Under the pieces are notes generated by a model that did no database searches, was not told the origin of the DNA, and saw only the letters and a list, made by a program, of their open reading frames with translations. A stretch of DNA of 9,112 bases from Bacteroidota bacterium (GTDB lineage Bacteria; Bacteroidota; Bacteroidia; Bacteroidales; Prolixibacteraceae), in contig JAEWME010000171.1 of assembly GCA_023393265.1 (NCBI GenBank), positions 1 through 9,112 of the forward strand. Reading direction: 5' to 3'. The first letter of the stretch is position 1. Every line of letters starts with the position of its first letter. Below, piece by piece: positions 1-7,293 of this stretch. The position numbers and the translations under genes are program-made.

Positions 1-515
1 CGGTCAGCGGCTTCGCTCTTGCCATATTTATCTTCGATGTCCTGTTTCAGGAGACGGAAAGCCAAAGCAGGCTCTGTGGTGGTTCCCGATTTCGAGATAA
101 CAGCCATCGCATATTCTATGGTTTTCAGCAATTCACGCAACTCGAAAAGATAGTCTTCGCTGATGTTTTGGCCTGCAAACAGGATAAAAGGATTCTTTCT
201 CGTTTTCAGGTGGGCAAAACTGTCTGACAAAGCATCAACCACAGCTTTAGCTCCCAGATAAGAACCGCCAATACCAATCACCACAAAAATATCGATATTC
301 TTTGCAACTAACTTACTGGCAGTGGCTTCAAAATCGGCCAGTTCAGCTTCAGTGATTGATGTTGGTAGCGTGGTCCAGCCCAAAAAATCATTTCCTTTCC
401 CGGTCTTCTCAAAAAGTGCACGGTTATGTTTCTCGATCGATTCTTTGTATGAAAAAACCGAGTCTTTTGAAATAAAATCAAAAGTCTTATCAAAATTTAA
501 CGCAATTCTATCCAT
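1..515 (-). CDS. pgi: Glucose-6-phosphate isomerase, N-terminal part (cut by window edge)
   Basis: Interconverts glucose 6-phosphate and fructose 6-phosphate in the cytoplasm, in glycolysis and gluconeogenesis. About 171 codons are visible from the ATG at 513-515 (beginning MDRIALNF). Two hallmark phosphosugar-binding segments are readable: GIGGSYLGA at residues 81-89 and SKSGTTTEPA at residues 141-150, the SIS-domain phosphate-binding loop. The catalytic Glu/His/Lys residues of the C-terminal half lie outside the window. Short bacterial Pgi proteins of the Bacteroidota/Bacillus type are roughly 450 residues, so a bit more than a third is present. The start sits 8 nt after the gpsA stop and no separate promoter is seen, so it is most likely the third gene of a lysS-gpsA-pgi operon. 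No good Shine-Dalgarno site precedes it, which is usual in Bacteroidota. No frameshift is visible in the part shown. Confidence 0.96.
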   Translation of the reverse strand, partial: MDRIALNFDKTFDFISKDSVFSYKESIEKHNRALFEKTGKGNDFLGWTTLPTSITEAELADFEATASKLVAKNIDIFVVIGIGGSYLGAKAVVDALSDSFAHLKTRKNPFILFAGQNISEDYLFELRELLKTIEYAMAVISKSGTTTEPALAFRLLKQDIEDKYGKSEAAD

Positions 516-523
516 TGTACTTT

Positions 524-1528
524 TTATCTAAGGTTCTCAGTTAACAATCTGATTTCGATGGCGGGGGATATATTTTCGTAAAGAATGTTGAAGACAGCTT
601 CTGCAATGGGCATGTTCACGCGGAACTCCTCATTAATTTCCTTGATTGATTTGGCTGCGTAATAACCTTCGGCAACCATGTGCATTTCCAGCTGGGCCGT
701 ACGCACCGAATACCCTTTACCGATCATTGTGCCAAAAGTGCGGTTACGCGAAAATTGCGAATAGGCCGTCACCAGCAAATCGCCAAGGTAAGCCGAGCTT
801 TTAATATCGCGCGTAATGGGATGTACTTTATCGACAAATCGTTTGATTTCCTGAATGGCATTCGAAATGAGTACCGCCTGGAAATTGTCGCCATAGCGAA
901 GTCCGTGTACAATTCCGGAGGCAATGGCCACCACATTCTTCAGTACTGAAGCATATTCGGTGCCATAAATATCATCGGAAACATGGGTTCGTATGTAAGG
1001 ACATTCGAGCCTGAAAGCAAATGCACGCGCTTTTTTCACATCCGGACAAGCAATTGTGAGATATGAAAGCCTTTCGAGCGCCACTTCCTCTGCATGACAC
1101 GGACCGGCAATCACGCCGATTCGTTCGTATGGAATATTGAAATATTGGTGCAGATATTGCCCCACGATCAGGTTATCGCCAGGTACAATGCCTTTAATAG
1201 CAGAAACAATAAATTTCTGATTCAGGTCAACTGTAAGATCCGCCATGGCTTCCTTCAGGAAAGCTGAGGGAATGGCCAGAATCACAATATCGACATCTTC
1301 AATGGCCTTGTTGATGTCGGTGAAGAAATTCAGGCGGTTCACGTCGAACTCCACCCCACGGAGATAGTTCGGATTATGCTTAAAGCGATTAAATTGCTCT
1401 ATATTCTCGGGATTTCGAAAATACCAATTGATGCTCTCAACATTGTGCAAAAGGATTTTCGCCAAAGCTGTAGCCCAACTCCCACTCCCAAGGATTGCAA
1501 TTTTTGAGTTTGAAAACATGTCTGTCAT
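524..1528 (-). CDS. gpsA: NAD(P)H-dependent glycerol-3-phosphate dehydrogenase
   Basis: Reduces dihydroxyacetone phosphate to sn-glycerol 3-phosphate, the backbone precursor of phospholipids; a soluble cytoplasmic enzyme. The product is 334 residues, normal for the family. The N-terminal Rossmann domain starts with the dinucleotide loop GSGSWATA (residues 14-21). SAIKG (109-113) holds K112, and AGPCHAEEVA (141-150) is the family substrate-domain motif. The all-helical C-terminal domain has VLKNVVAIASG (195-205), where K197 corresponds to the catalytic lysine, then YLGD (247-250) and SRNRTFG (260-266), which bind substrate and cofactor phosphate. The first ATG (1526-1528) lies 7 nt after the lysS stop; a second ATG three codons later is also possible, with GGAA in front of it. 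It is sandwiched between lysS and pgi with almost no spacing, so it is surely cotranscribed. All expected catalytic residues are present. Confidence 0.97.
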   Translation of the reverse strand: MTDMFSNSKIAILGSGSWATALAKILLHNVESINWYFRNPENIEQFNRFKHNPNYLRGVEFDVNRLNFFTDINKAIEDVDIVILAIPSAFLKEAMADLTVDLNQKFIVSAIKGIVPGDNLIVGQYLHQYFNIPYERIGVIAGPCHAEEVALERLSYLTIACPDVKKARAFAFRLECPYIRTHVSDDIYGTEYASVLKNVVAIASGIVHGLRYGDNFQAVLISNAIQEIKRFVDKVHPITRDIKSSAYLGDLLVTAYSQFSRNRTFGTMIGKGYSVRTAQLEMHMVAEGYYAAKSIKEINEEFRVNMPIAEAVFNILYENISPAIEIRLLTENLR

Positions 1529-1535
1529 TTCCGGT

Positions 1536-3260
1536 TTAGGACAACCACTTGTTTACCTCCTCCATTGAAGGATTGGTTAAACCCAGTTTGTTTTTTTTGT
1601 TGAATCCACAAATGTCGTTAAAAAACTTCCCGATTTTAATTTCTTTCAAATCTTTAACTTTTTTTAACCCTATCTGCCGAATCACCGGAACCCACTCTGC
1701 CGGGATACCTAATTCAACAAACTTTTCGTCCGGATCAGCAGCGTCTGCCGACTTTTCAGGCTTCATCTGCGGGAAAAAAAGTACATCCTGAATTGACAAG
1801 TTGTTGGTCATAAACATGGTAAGGCGGTCGATGCCAATCCCCATTCCCGAAGTTGGCGGCATACCATATTCCAAGGCACGCAGGAAATCCTGGTCGATAA
1901 ACATAGCTTCGTCGTCACCTTTTTCCGAAAGCCGCAACTGATCTTCGAAACGTTCACGCTGATCAATCGGGTCGTTCAGCTCCGAATAAGCATTGGCAAG
2001 CTCTTTCCCGTTTACCATCAACTCGAAACGTTCTGTCAATCCTTCTACTGAACGGTGTTTTTTTGTCAAAGGCGACATCTCTACCGGATAATCGATAATG
2101 AAAGTTGGCTGTATGTAATTGTGCTCACACTTTTCTCCAAAAATCTCGTCGATCAGCTTTCCTTTTCCCATCGATGGATCGGTTTCTATTCCGAGCGCCT
2201 TGCATATTTCGCGGAGTTCATCTTCTGTTTTTCCGGCAATATCATATCCGGTATGCTCTTTAATGGCTTCGTACATGGTTACCCGCTTGAACGGACGTTT
2301 GAAGTTGATGACCTTGTCGCCAAGCTGCACGTCGGTTGTTCCATGCAGGGCCAGCGCCACACGCTCGATCATCTCTTCCGTAAAATTCATCATCCATTTG
2401 TAGTCTTTGTAGGCTACATAAATTTCCATTACTGTAAATTCCGGATTGTGCGTACGGTCCATTCCTTCATTCCTGAAATCTTTGGCAAACTCGTACACAC
2501 CATCAAAACCACCAACGATCAGTCTTTTGAGATATAATTCATTGGCGATACGCAGGTAAAGCGGAATATTGAGTGCATTGTGGTGCGTAATAAATGGACG
2601 TGCCGTTGCACCGCCTGGAATCGATTGCAGGATCGGTGTTTCAACTTCGAGGTAGCCCTGTTCGTTGAAAAACTGCCGCATTGTATTAATGATCTTGGTA
2701 CGTTTAACGAAAGTGTCTTTCACCTGCGGGTTCACAATCAGGTCGACATAACGCTGGCGGTAGCGAAATTCAGCATCTGTAACCGCGTCAAATGTCTGTC
2801 CGTCTTTTTCTTTCACAACAGGAAGCGGGCGCAACGACTTGCTCAGCATATGCAGTTCTTTCACATGCACGGTCAACTCGCCCATCTGGGTGATAAAAGC
2901 ATAACCTTTCACGCCAATGACATCGCCAATATCAAGTAGTTTTTTGAAAAGTTCGTTGTACAGGTCTTTGTTCTCATCAGGGCAAATCTCATCGCGGCTG
3001 ATGTATAACTGAATTCTTCCGCCAGCATCCTGAATCTCGGCAAAAGAAGCTTTTCCCATGATCCGTCGGCTCATCAGGCGGCCAGCTAAAACTACTTCCT
3101 GAAAATTATTCAGTTCAGGCTTATAATTATTTTTTATTTCTGATGTCGATGTATTTACGGGGTATTCGGGTGCAGGATAGGGTTCGATGCCCAGATCCCT
3201 CATCTTTTGCAGGGAGTTGCGTCGGATAACTTCCTGTTCGCTTAATTCAGATATGCTCAT
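1536..3260 (-). CDS. lysS: Class II lysyl-tRNA synthetase with C-terminal extension
   Basis: Charges tRNA-Lys with lysine in the cytoplasm using ATP. The 574-residue product has an N-terminal OB-fold anticodon-binding domain (about 55-140) followed by the class II catalytic core. Motif 1 is in FFNEQGYLEVETPILQ (197-212), motif 2 is FRNEGMDRTHNPEFT (262-276) and motif 3 is GMGIGIDRLTM (472-482). The core ends at FFPQMKPE (495-502), where a typical bacterial LysS of about 500 residues would stop. About 72 further residues follow, with a short acidic linker (DAADPDEK) and then a compact basic segment resembling a helix-hairpin-helix. I recall this tail from Bacteroidota LysS proteins and treat it as a lineage trait, not a fusion artefact. 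The start (ATG 3258-3260) is supported by a promoter box about 35 nt upstream. It is the first gene of the lysS-gpsA-pgi cluster and divergent from recJ. Confidence 0.97.
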   Translation of the reverse strand: MSISELSEQEVIRRNSLQKMRDLGIEPYPAPEYPVNTSTSEIKNNYKPELNNFQEVVLAGRLMSRRIMGKASFAEIQDAGGRIQLYISRDEICPDENKDLYNELFKKLLDIGDVIGVKGYAFITQMGELTVHVKELHMLSKSLRPLPVVKEKDGQTFDAVTDAEFRYRQRYVDLIVNPQVKDTFVKRTKIINTMRQFFNEQGYLEVETPILQSIPGGATARPFITHHNALNIPLYLRIANELYLKRLIVGGFDGVYEFAKDFRNEGMDRTHNPEFTVMEIYVAYKDYKWMMNFTEEMIERVALALHGTTDVQLGDKVINFKRPFKRVTMYEAIKEHTGYDIAGKTEDELREICKALGIETDPSMGKGKLIDEIFGEKCEHNYIQPTFIIDYPVEMSPLTKKHRSVEGLTERFELMVNGKELANAYSELNDPIDQRERFEDQLRLSEKGDDEAMFIDQDFLRALEYGMPPTSGMGIGIDRLTMFMTNNLSIQDVLFFPQMKPEKSADAADPDEKFVELGIPAEWVPVIRQIGLKKVKDLKEIKIGKFFNDICGFNKKNKLGLTNPSMEEVNKWLS

Positions 3261-3296
3261 TCCTGTGAACTATTAAAAATTTTGAAAAATTTCCGG

Positions 3297-3304
3297 CAAA
3301 GATA
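3297..3304 (-). promoter_or_regulatory. Predicted lysS operon promoter, -7 box
   Basis: On the minus strand this reads TATCTTTG, an exact match to the Bacteroidota primary sigma factor -7 consensus TAnnTTTG. The -33 element is weak: a TTTT at 3322-3325 lies 17 nt upstream. The implied transcript would start near 3290 and give a 5' leader of about 30 nt before the lysS ATG. Motif match and position are seen; promoter activity is inferred. Confidence 0.65.
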
Positions 3305-3459
3305 GCAAACTATTGTAGAATAAAAGACTCAGCAAAAAAGGCTTTTCGGATAGTACAGAAACAAACCTGAAGAAATAAAAACCGACCGAAACTTTACTAA
3401 AAACTTATCTACATCGCTAAGCTTTTGAGAAGGTGATCCTTATCAAATAAAAAGTGTGA

Positions 3460-3473
3460 TTTTGTTAACAAAA
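3460..3473. repeat. Perfect 14-bp palindrome, possible operator
   Basis: TTTTGTTAACAAAA is self-complementary over all 14 bases, centred on GTTAAC. It lies about 59 bp upstream of the recJ -7 box and about 155 bp from the lysS -7 box. It is too short and too AT-rich to be a terminator, and no T-run follows it. A dimeric regulator site is conceivable, but chance in AT-rich DNA is also possible. Confidence 0.4.
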
Positions 3474-3508
3474 CGTCTCCGAACCGTATTGAATTACCTT
3501 CTATTTAC

Positions 3509-3539
3509 TTTCCAGATGTGCGTTCATTTTTTATCTTTG
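3509..3539 (+). promoter_or_regulatory. Predicted recJ promoter
   Basis: An exact -7 box TATCTTTG lies at 3532-3539, with a -33-like TTTC at 3509-3512 spaced 19 nt away, matching the Bacteroidota promoter layout (TTTG, about 19-20 nt, TAnnTTTG). Transcription would begin near 3545, leaving a leader of about 35 nt to the ATG at 3581. Because the box lies downstream of the first in-frame ATG (3518), it argues that 3518 is not the translation start. Confidence 0.7.
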
Positions 3540-3580
3540 AGAAATTTTTTCTCACAAAACATTGTCCCGAAAACAAGCGA

Positions 3581-5302
3581 ATGGAGAAGGTCTGGAATAT
3601 TAAAAAGGAAGGTGATCCGAATGTCATAAAACACTTGTCAGCATCGCTGAATGTGAACATGAATGTTGCCAACCTTTTGGCCCAGAGAGGAGTTACTTCG
3701 TTCGGTGATGCAAAAGCATTCTTCAGGCCCAAATTAACCGACCTGCACGACCCTTTTCTGATGAAAGATATGGATCACGCAGTGGAACGTTTGGAGCGGG
3801 CCATTGACCTTCAGGAAAAGGTATTGATTTATGGCGATTACGATGTAGATGGAACCACGTCGGTTGCCATGATGTACCAGTTCCTGCGAAGCCGTCTTAA
3901 GAACCTCGATTATTATATTCCCGACCGTTATTCGGAAGGATATGGCATCTCGAAAACCAGCATTCACTACGCTTCTGAACAAAAAATTTCGCTTGTCATT
4001 GCACTCGACTGCGGCATAAAAGCTGTTGAAAAAATTCAGATGGCCAAAGAGTTGGGTATCGACTTCATCATTTGCGATCATCACAACCCAGGCTCATCAT
4101 TGCCGGAAGCGGTTGCCGTACTCGATCCCAAACGACCTGACTGCAGCTATCCGTACAAGGAGTTGTCGGGCTGCGGCGTAGGATTCAAGCTGTTACAGGC
4201 TTTCTCGAAAAGAAACAATGTTCCTTTTGCTGAACTGACGGAACTGCTCGATTTGCTGGTGGTAAGCATCGCATCCGACATTGTTCCCGTTACTGGTGAA
4301 AACCGGGTATTGGCACACTACGGACTGAAAAAACTGAATACGGCACCCAGCATCGGACTGAAAACTATCATGCAGTTTTCGGGTCTTAGTTCCGAAGAAA
4401 AATCGGTAAGCGATATCGTCTTTAAAATCGGACCACGACTCAATGCTTCAGGAAGAATTGAGCATGGCAAAAAGTCGGTAGCCATCCTGACTGCAACCAA
4501 CGAACAACAGGCGCAGCTACTTGGCGACGAAATCAATTCGTATAACGAAATCCGCAAAACACTCGACCGAGACATTACGCAAGAAGCGCTCGAAATGATC
4601 CAGCGCGATCCGGAATATCAAAACCGAAACTCAACAGTTTTATATAACCGCGACTGGCATAAAGGTGTCGTAGGAATTGTAGCATCGCGCCTCACCGAAC
4701 ATTTTTACCGCCCGACAGTGGTACTTACCGAATCGAATGGACTGGCAACAGGCTCGGCGCGCTCCATTCGCGATTTCGATTTGTATGAAGCCATTGGCTC
4801 GTGCAGCGACCTGCTCGAATCGTACGGAGGACACATGTATGCGGCAGGGCTGACGATGAAAATTGAGAACATTTACGAATTTTCTCGTCGTTTCGAGGAG
4901 ATCGTTACCAGGCAACTCAATAACCAGCCCCAAACCGAAGTGATTGAAGCCGATGCCCGTATTCAGCTTTCGGACATCACACCAAAATTTTACCGCATTT
5001 TACAGCAATTTGCTCCTTTTGGCCCTCATAATATGATGCCGGTTTTCATCACCGAGAATGTGCTCGACAGTGGTTCGAGCCGACCCGTTGGCAAAAACCT
5101 GGAACATCTGAAACTCGACCTCATCGAGCCCACCGGAACTTCGTCACAGTTTTCGGGCATCGCCTTCAATCAGGCGTCTCACTACGAAGCCATAAGCCAG
5201 GGACTACCTTTCGACATTTGCTATTCGATTGCCGAAAACGAATTCCGTGGCAAAACCAGCCTCCAGCTATACATCCGCGACATCAAGACAAGGGTTTATT
5301 AG
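3581..5302 (+). CDS. recJ: Single-stranded-DNA-specific 5'-3' exonuclease RecJ
   Basis: Degrades single-stranded DNA 5' to 3' in recombinational and mismatch repair; cytoplasmic, metal-dependent. The start at 3581 (beginning MEKVWNIKK) gives 573 residues, a normal RecJ size. The frame stays open to an ATG at 3518, but that codon precedes the predicted -7 box. The DHH domain has YGDYDVDGT with D86, D88 and D90; LDCG with D143; the signature CDHH with D166, H167 and H168; SGCGVGFK (196-203); and D233 in ASDIVP. GPRLNASGRI (284-293) is the conserved linker-region motif. The DHHA1 domain carries GGHMYAAGLTM (416-426), and the last 120 or so residues are the OB-fold DNA-binding domain. All metal ligands expected for an active enzyme are present. 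It is divergent from lysS and followed by a GNAT gene 117 nt away, which appears to have its own promoter. Confidence 0.97.
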   Translation: MEKVWNIKKEGDPNVIKHLSASLNVNMNVANLLAQRGVTSFGDAKAFFRPKLTDLHDPFLMKDMDHAVERLERAIDLQEKVLIYGDYDVDGTTSVAMMYQFLRSRLKNLDYYIPDRYSEGYGISKTSIHYASEQKISLVIALDCGIKAVEKIQMAKELGIDFIICDHHNPGSSLPEAVAVLDPKRPDCSYPYKELSGCGVGFKLLQAFSKRNNVPFAELTELLDLLVVSIASDIVPVTGENRVLAHYGLKKLNTAPSIGLKTIMQFSGLSSEEKSVSDIVFKIGPRLNASGRIEHGKKSVAILTATNEQQAQLLGDEINSYNEIRKTLDRDITQEALEMIQRDPEYQNRNSTVLYNRDWHKGVVGIVASRLTEHFYRPTVVLTESNGLATGSARSIRDFDLYEAIGSCSDLLESYGGHMYAAGLTMKIENIYEFSRRFEEIVTRQLNNQPQTEVIEADARIQLSDITPKFYRILQQFAPFGPHNMMPVFITENVLDSGSSRPVGKNLEHLKLDLIEPTGTSSQFSGIAFNQASHYEAISQGLPFDICYSIAENEFRGKTSLQLYIRDIKTRVY

Positions 5303-5306
5303 GCTC

Positions 5307-5338
5307 CTGATAAATTGATCTTTGTCAGAACTTATTTT
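5307..5338 (+). terminator. Candidate weak intrinsic terminator after recJ
   Basis: Five bases after the recJ stop, 5307-5314 (CTGATAAA) can pair with 5321-5328 (TTTGTCAG) as an 8-bp stem containing one U-G wobble and a 6-nt loop. A T-rich stretch ending in TTTT (5335-5338) follows. The stem is AT-rich and the T-tract is interrupted, so termination would be inefficient at best. Confidence 0.35.
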
Positions 5339-5364
5339 AATTCAGAAATCAGTTCATAGATTTG
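5335..5364 (+). promoter_or_regulatory. Predicted promoter of the GNAT acetyltransferase gene
   Basis: TAGATTTG at 5357-5364 is an exact TAnnTTTG -7 box, with a TTTT at 5335-5338 spaced 18 nt upstream as a possible -33 element. Transcription would start near 5370, about 50 nt before the ATG at 5420, inside the inverted repeat listed next. Confidence 0.5.
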
Positions 5365-5388
5365 TTTGAGTTATCATGATCTCAAACA
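5363..5388. promoter_or_regulatory. Inverted repeat over the GNAT promoter, operator-like
   Basis: TGTTTGAG (5363-5370) and CTCAAACA (5381-5388) are perfect 8-bp inverted arms. The 10-nt spacer itself contains the palindrome ATCATGAT (5373-5380). The left arm shares two bases with the predicted -7 box and covers the predicted start site, the position expected for a repressor operator. It lacks a following T-run, so a terminator role is less likely. The bound regulator is unknown. Confidence 0.45.
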
Positions 5389-5419
5389 TTAAAGGTTATA
5401 CTTTCAAATTCATTGATTC

Positions 5420-5935
5420 ATGCAACTTCAAACCAACCGTCTGCTGATCCGTCCACTCTTAAAAGACGATGCCGAAGCCGTCTTTGCTTATCGCTCCGAC
5501 GCCGAGACTAATCGCTACCAAGGTTTTATTCCCGAAACAGTTGAAGATGTGCTCGACTTTTTCGAGACAAAAGTATGCCGCCTGTTTAACCGTCCGGATA
5601 CATGGTACCAGTTGATAATGATTGAAAAGGAAGGACAAACACTCATTGGCGACATTGGTATTCATTTTATCGACGAAAAAGGAAAAGAAGTGGAGTTGGG
5701 CATCACCCTCAGCAAAAAACGACAAGGAAAAGGTTTTGCCACAGAAGCATTGAAAACTGTGATAGGCTTTCTTTTTTCTGAAATAAAAAAGCAGGTTATC
5801 GTTGCAAGGGTTGATCCGCAAAATCTGAATTCCATCAGGCTGCTTGAACGACTTGGATTCGACCGGAAGGAAAGTTCTACAGACGAATATTTATATACCC
5901 TTTCATCTGTAAAAACAATCGATGCCGAAGAATAA
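5420..5935 (+). CDS. GNAT-family N-acetyltransferase, RimJ/RimL type
   Basis: Predicted to transfer an acetyl group from acetyl-CoA to an amine; the acceptor cannot be told from sequence (protein N-terminus, amino sugar, polyamine or drug are all possible). The 171-residue length is typical of single-domain GNATs. It opens with the RimJ/RimL-style strand TNRLLIRPLLKDDAEAVF (5-22). The acetyl-CoA pyrophosphate loop is RQGKGFA (101-107, the Q/R-x-x-G-x-G/A pattern) preceded by ELGITL (92-97). The C-terminal motif DPQNLNSIRLLERLGF (132-147) is characteristic of the RimJ/RimL branch. There is no signal peptide or membrane segment, so it is cytoplasmic. It appears to be a monocistronic gene with its own promoter and a dyad over the start site, and it converges on the uracil permease gene 60 nt downstream. 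I give no gene symbol because the substrate is unknown. Confidence 0.9.
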   Translation: MQLQTNRLLIRPLLKDDAEAVFAYRSDAETNRYQGFIPETVEDVLDFFETKVCRLFNRPDTWYQLIMIEKEGQTLIGDIGIHFIDEKGKEVELGITLSKKRQGKGFATEALKTVIGFLFSEIKKQVIVARVDPQNLNSIRLLERLGFDRKESSTDEYLYTLSSVKTIDAEE

Positions 5936-5969
5936 AAGCCTGCCCTCAACGCAATGCTGAAAGCAGGCT
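5931..5969 (-). terminator. Intrinsic terminator of the uracil permease gene
   Basis: On the minus strand, AGCCTGC (5963-5969) and GCAGGCT (5937-5943) form a perfect 7-bp GC-rich stem with a 19-nt loop, immediately followed by TTTATT. It starts 26 nt after the permease stop. The U-tract is only on this strand, so it terminates leftward transcription; it overlaps the last codons of the convergent GNAT gene. For plus-strand transcripts the same hairpin lacks a U-tract. Confidence 0.7.
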
Positions 5970-5995
5970 CATCTATAATAATAGTTCGGATTCGT

Positions 5996-7285
5996 CTAAG
6001 CTTCTTTATTCATGATTCCAAATTTATTGAAACCCCAGAATACGAGCGACAATACAACACCAACAATCGCAGCAAAAGCCATCCCTTTCAACTGAACAGA
6101 ACCGATGCTGATGCTGGCACCACTCACGCCAACAACAAAAGTAACGGCACCCAGAACCATGTTACTATTTCGGGCAAAATCAACTTTTTGCTCAACAAAC
6201 ATACGGAAACCCTGCACTGCAATTACACCGTAAAGCAGCATTGTAATACCGCCCATCACAGCATTGGGAATGGTTGAAATAGCAGCAGAAACTTTGCCAA
6301 TCAGCGAAAAAGCAATGGCCAGCAAAGCAGCGCCACGAATGATCCAAACGGAATACACGCGAGTGATGGCCATCACACCAATGTTTTCGCCATAAGTTGT
6401 ATTGGGCGGAGAGCCGGCAAAACCAGATAGCACGTTGCTGATACCATCGCCAAGCAGCGAGCGGTGAAGTCCCGGCTCTTTCATCAGGTCCGACTCGGTG
6501 ATTTTGCCAGTCACAATCAGGTGGCTGATGTGTTCGGCCAATACCACAATGCAGGCCGGAGCTATAATAACAATTGCATTAATATCGAAAACCGGCGTAT
6601 GAAATTTGGGAAATGCAAACCATGCAGCATTTGATATAGCAGCAGTATCGACCATGCCCATGCCCAAAGCTAGCAAATAACCGGCAACAACAGCAAACAA
6701 AATCGGGATCACCTGCATAAATCCTTTGAACAGAACTGAACCGAGAATACCAACAATCAGGGTAAACATCGAAACAATCACAGTATTGGTGTCCATTACA
6801 AAAGGCTGTACCGTTTGACCAACATTGGCAGGCCATGGGGCCAGTCCGGCTTGCTGAGCAGCAACGGGAGCCAGTTCCAGACCAATGATCGCAACTACGG
6901 CAACCATCACGGCAGGCGGCATCACGATGTCGATCCATTTGATGCCCCAGAACTTAACGACGAAAGAAATCACGATGAAAAACAATCCGAAGAAAATAAA
7001 CCCGGATTGTGCATGGGTAAAACCGCCATAGCTGCTAATAACCAGCATTGCGGGTGCAATAAACGCGAAACTCGATCCGAGATAAGCCGGAATGCCGCCT
7101 TTAGTTATCCAGGTGTAGATTAAAGTACCGATACCGTTCATTAGCAACGCAATTGCAGGGTCAACACCAAGCAAAATGGGTACCAGAATAGTTGCACCAA
7201 ACATGGCCGTGAGGTGCTGAAAACTAAGCGGTAAGCTTTCCAGAACAGGTAGCTTCTCGTGAATTCCAATAATTCGTCGTGCCAT
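5996..7285 (-). CDS. uraA: Uracil permease, NCS2 (nucleobase:cation symporter-2) family
   Basis: Inner-membrane carrier for proton-coupled uracil uptake, feeding pyrimidine salvage. The 429-residue product is almost entirely hydrophobic, with the family's 14-helix (7+7 inverted repeat) pattern. The N-terminus (HEKLPVLESLPLSFQHL, 9-25) and LGSSFAFIAP (69-78) are NCS2 hallmarks. LAEHISHL (249-256) supplies E251 and H255, and SPPNTTYGENIGVMAITR (292-309) supplies E300. These correspond to E241, H245 and E290 of E. coli UraA, which bind uracil and couple protons. These residues favour uracil over the xanthine/urate branch, though the exact nucleobase is inferred. The ATG at 7283-7285 is fixed by AGGAG 8 nt upstream. 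The gene is downstream of, and on the same strand as, the MBL-fold gene, but 217 nt apart, with a structured leader between them. Confidence 0.93.
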   Translation of the reverse strand: MARRIIGIHEKLPVLESLPLSFQHLTAMFGATILVPILLGVDPAIALLMNGIGTLIYTWITKGGIPAYLGSSFAFIAPAMLVISSYGGFTHAQSGFIFFGLFFIVISFVVKFWGIKWIDIVMPPAVMVAVVAIIGLELAPVAAQQAGLAPWPANVGQTVQPFVMDTNTVIVSMFTLIVGILGSVLFKGFMQVIPILFAVVAGYLLALGMGMVDTAAISNAAWFAFPKFHTPVFDINAIVIIAPACIVVLAEHISHLIVTGKITESDLMKEPGLHRSLLGDGISNVLSGFAGSPPNTTYGENIGVMAITRVYSVWIIRGAALLAIAFSLIGKVSAAISTIPNAVMGGITMLLYGVIAVQGFRMFVEQKVDFARNSNMVLGAVTFVVGVSGASISIGSVQLKGMAFAAIVGVVLSLVFWGFNKFGIMNKEA

Positions 7286-7293
7286 TTGTAATT

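Larger units (their letters stand above)
3261..3580. other. Divergent intergenic region between lysS and recJ
   Basis: This 320-nt AT-rich stretch separates the two divergently read starts. It contains a predicted promoter at each end and one perfect palindrome near the middle, each listed separately. No convincing small ORF, tRNA or terminator was found in the remaining part (about 3330-3455), which has only short imperfect dyads such as AAGGTGATCCTT at 3430-3441. Confidence 0.7.

Noticed and set aside
2055..2537. 160-codon open frame on the plus strand inside lysS
   Set aside because: Lies wholly antisense to a well-conserved lysS; the translation has no recognisable domain and is a by-product of the coding strand's composition.
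3734..4084. 116-codon minus-strand frame inside recJ
   Set aside because: Antisense to the catalytic DHH region of recJ, with no start signals or known motifs.
5363..5388. Inverted repeat as recJ terminator
   Set aside because: No T-run follows (the sequence continues TTAAAGG) and it overlaps a consensus -7 box; an operator fits better.
5459..5949. Two minus-strand frames of 120 and 95 codons across the GNAT gene
   Set aside because: Both are antisense to an intact acetyltransferase with clear family motifs and overlap the uraA terminator.
6579..6938. 119-codon minus-strand frame rich in Cys, Arg and Ser inside uraA
   Set aside because: It is a shifted reading of the permease gene on the same strand; the odd composition comes from out-of-frame hydrophobic codons.
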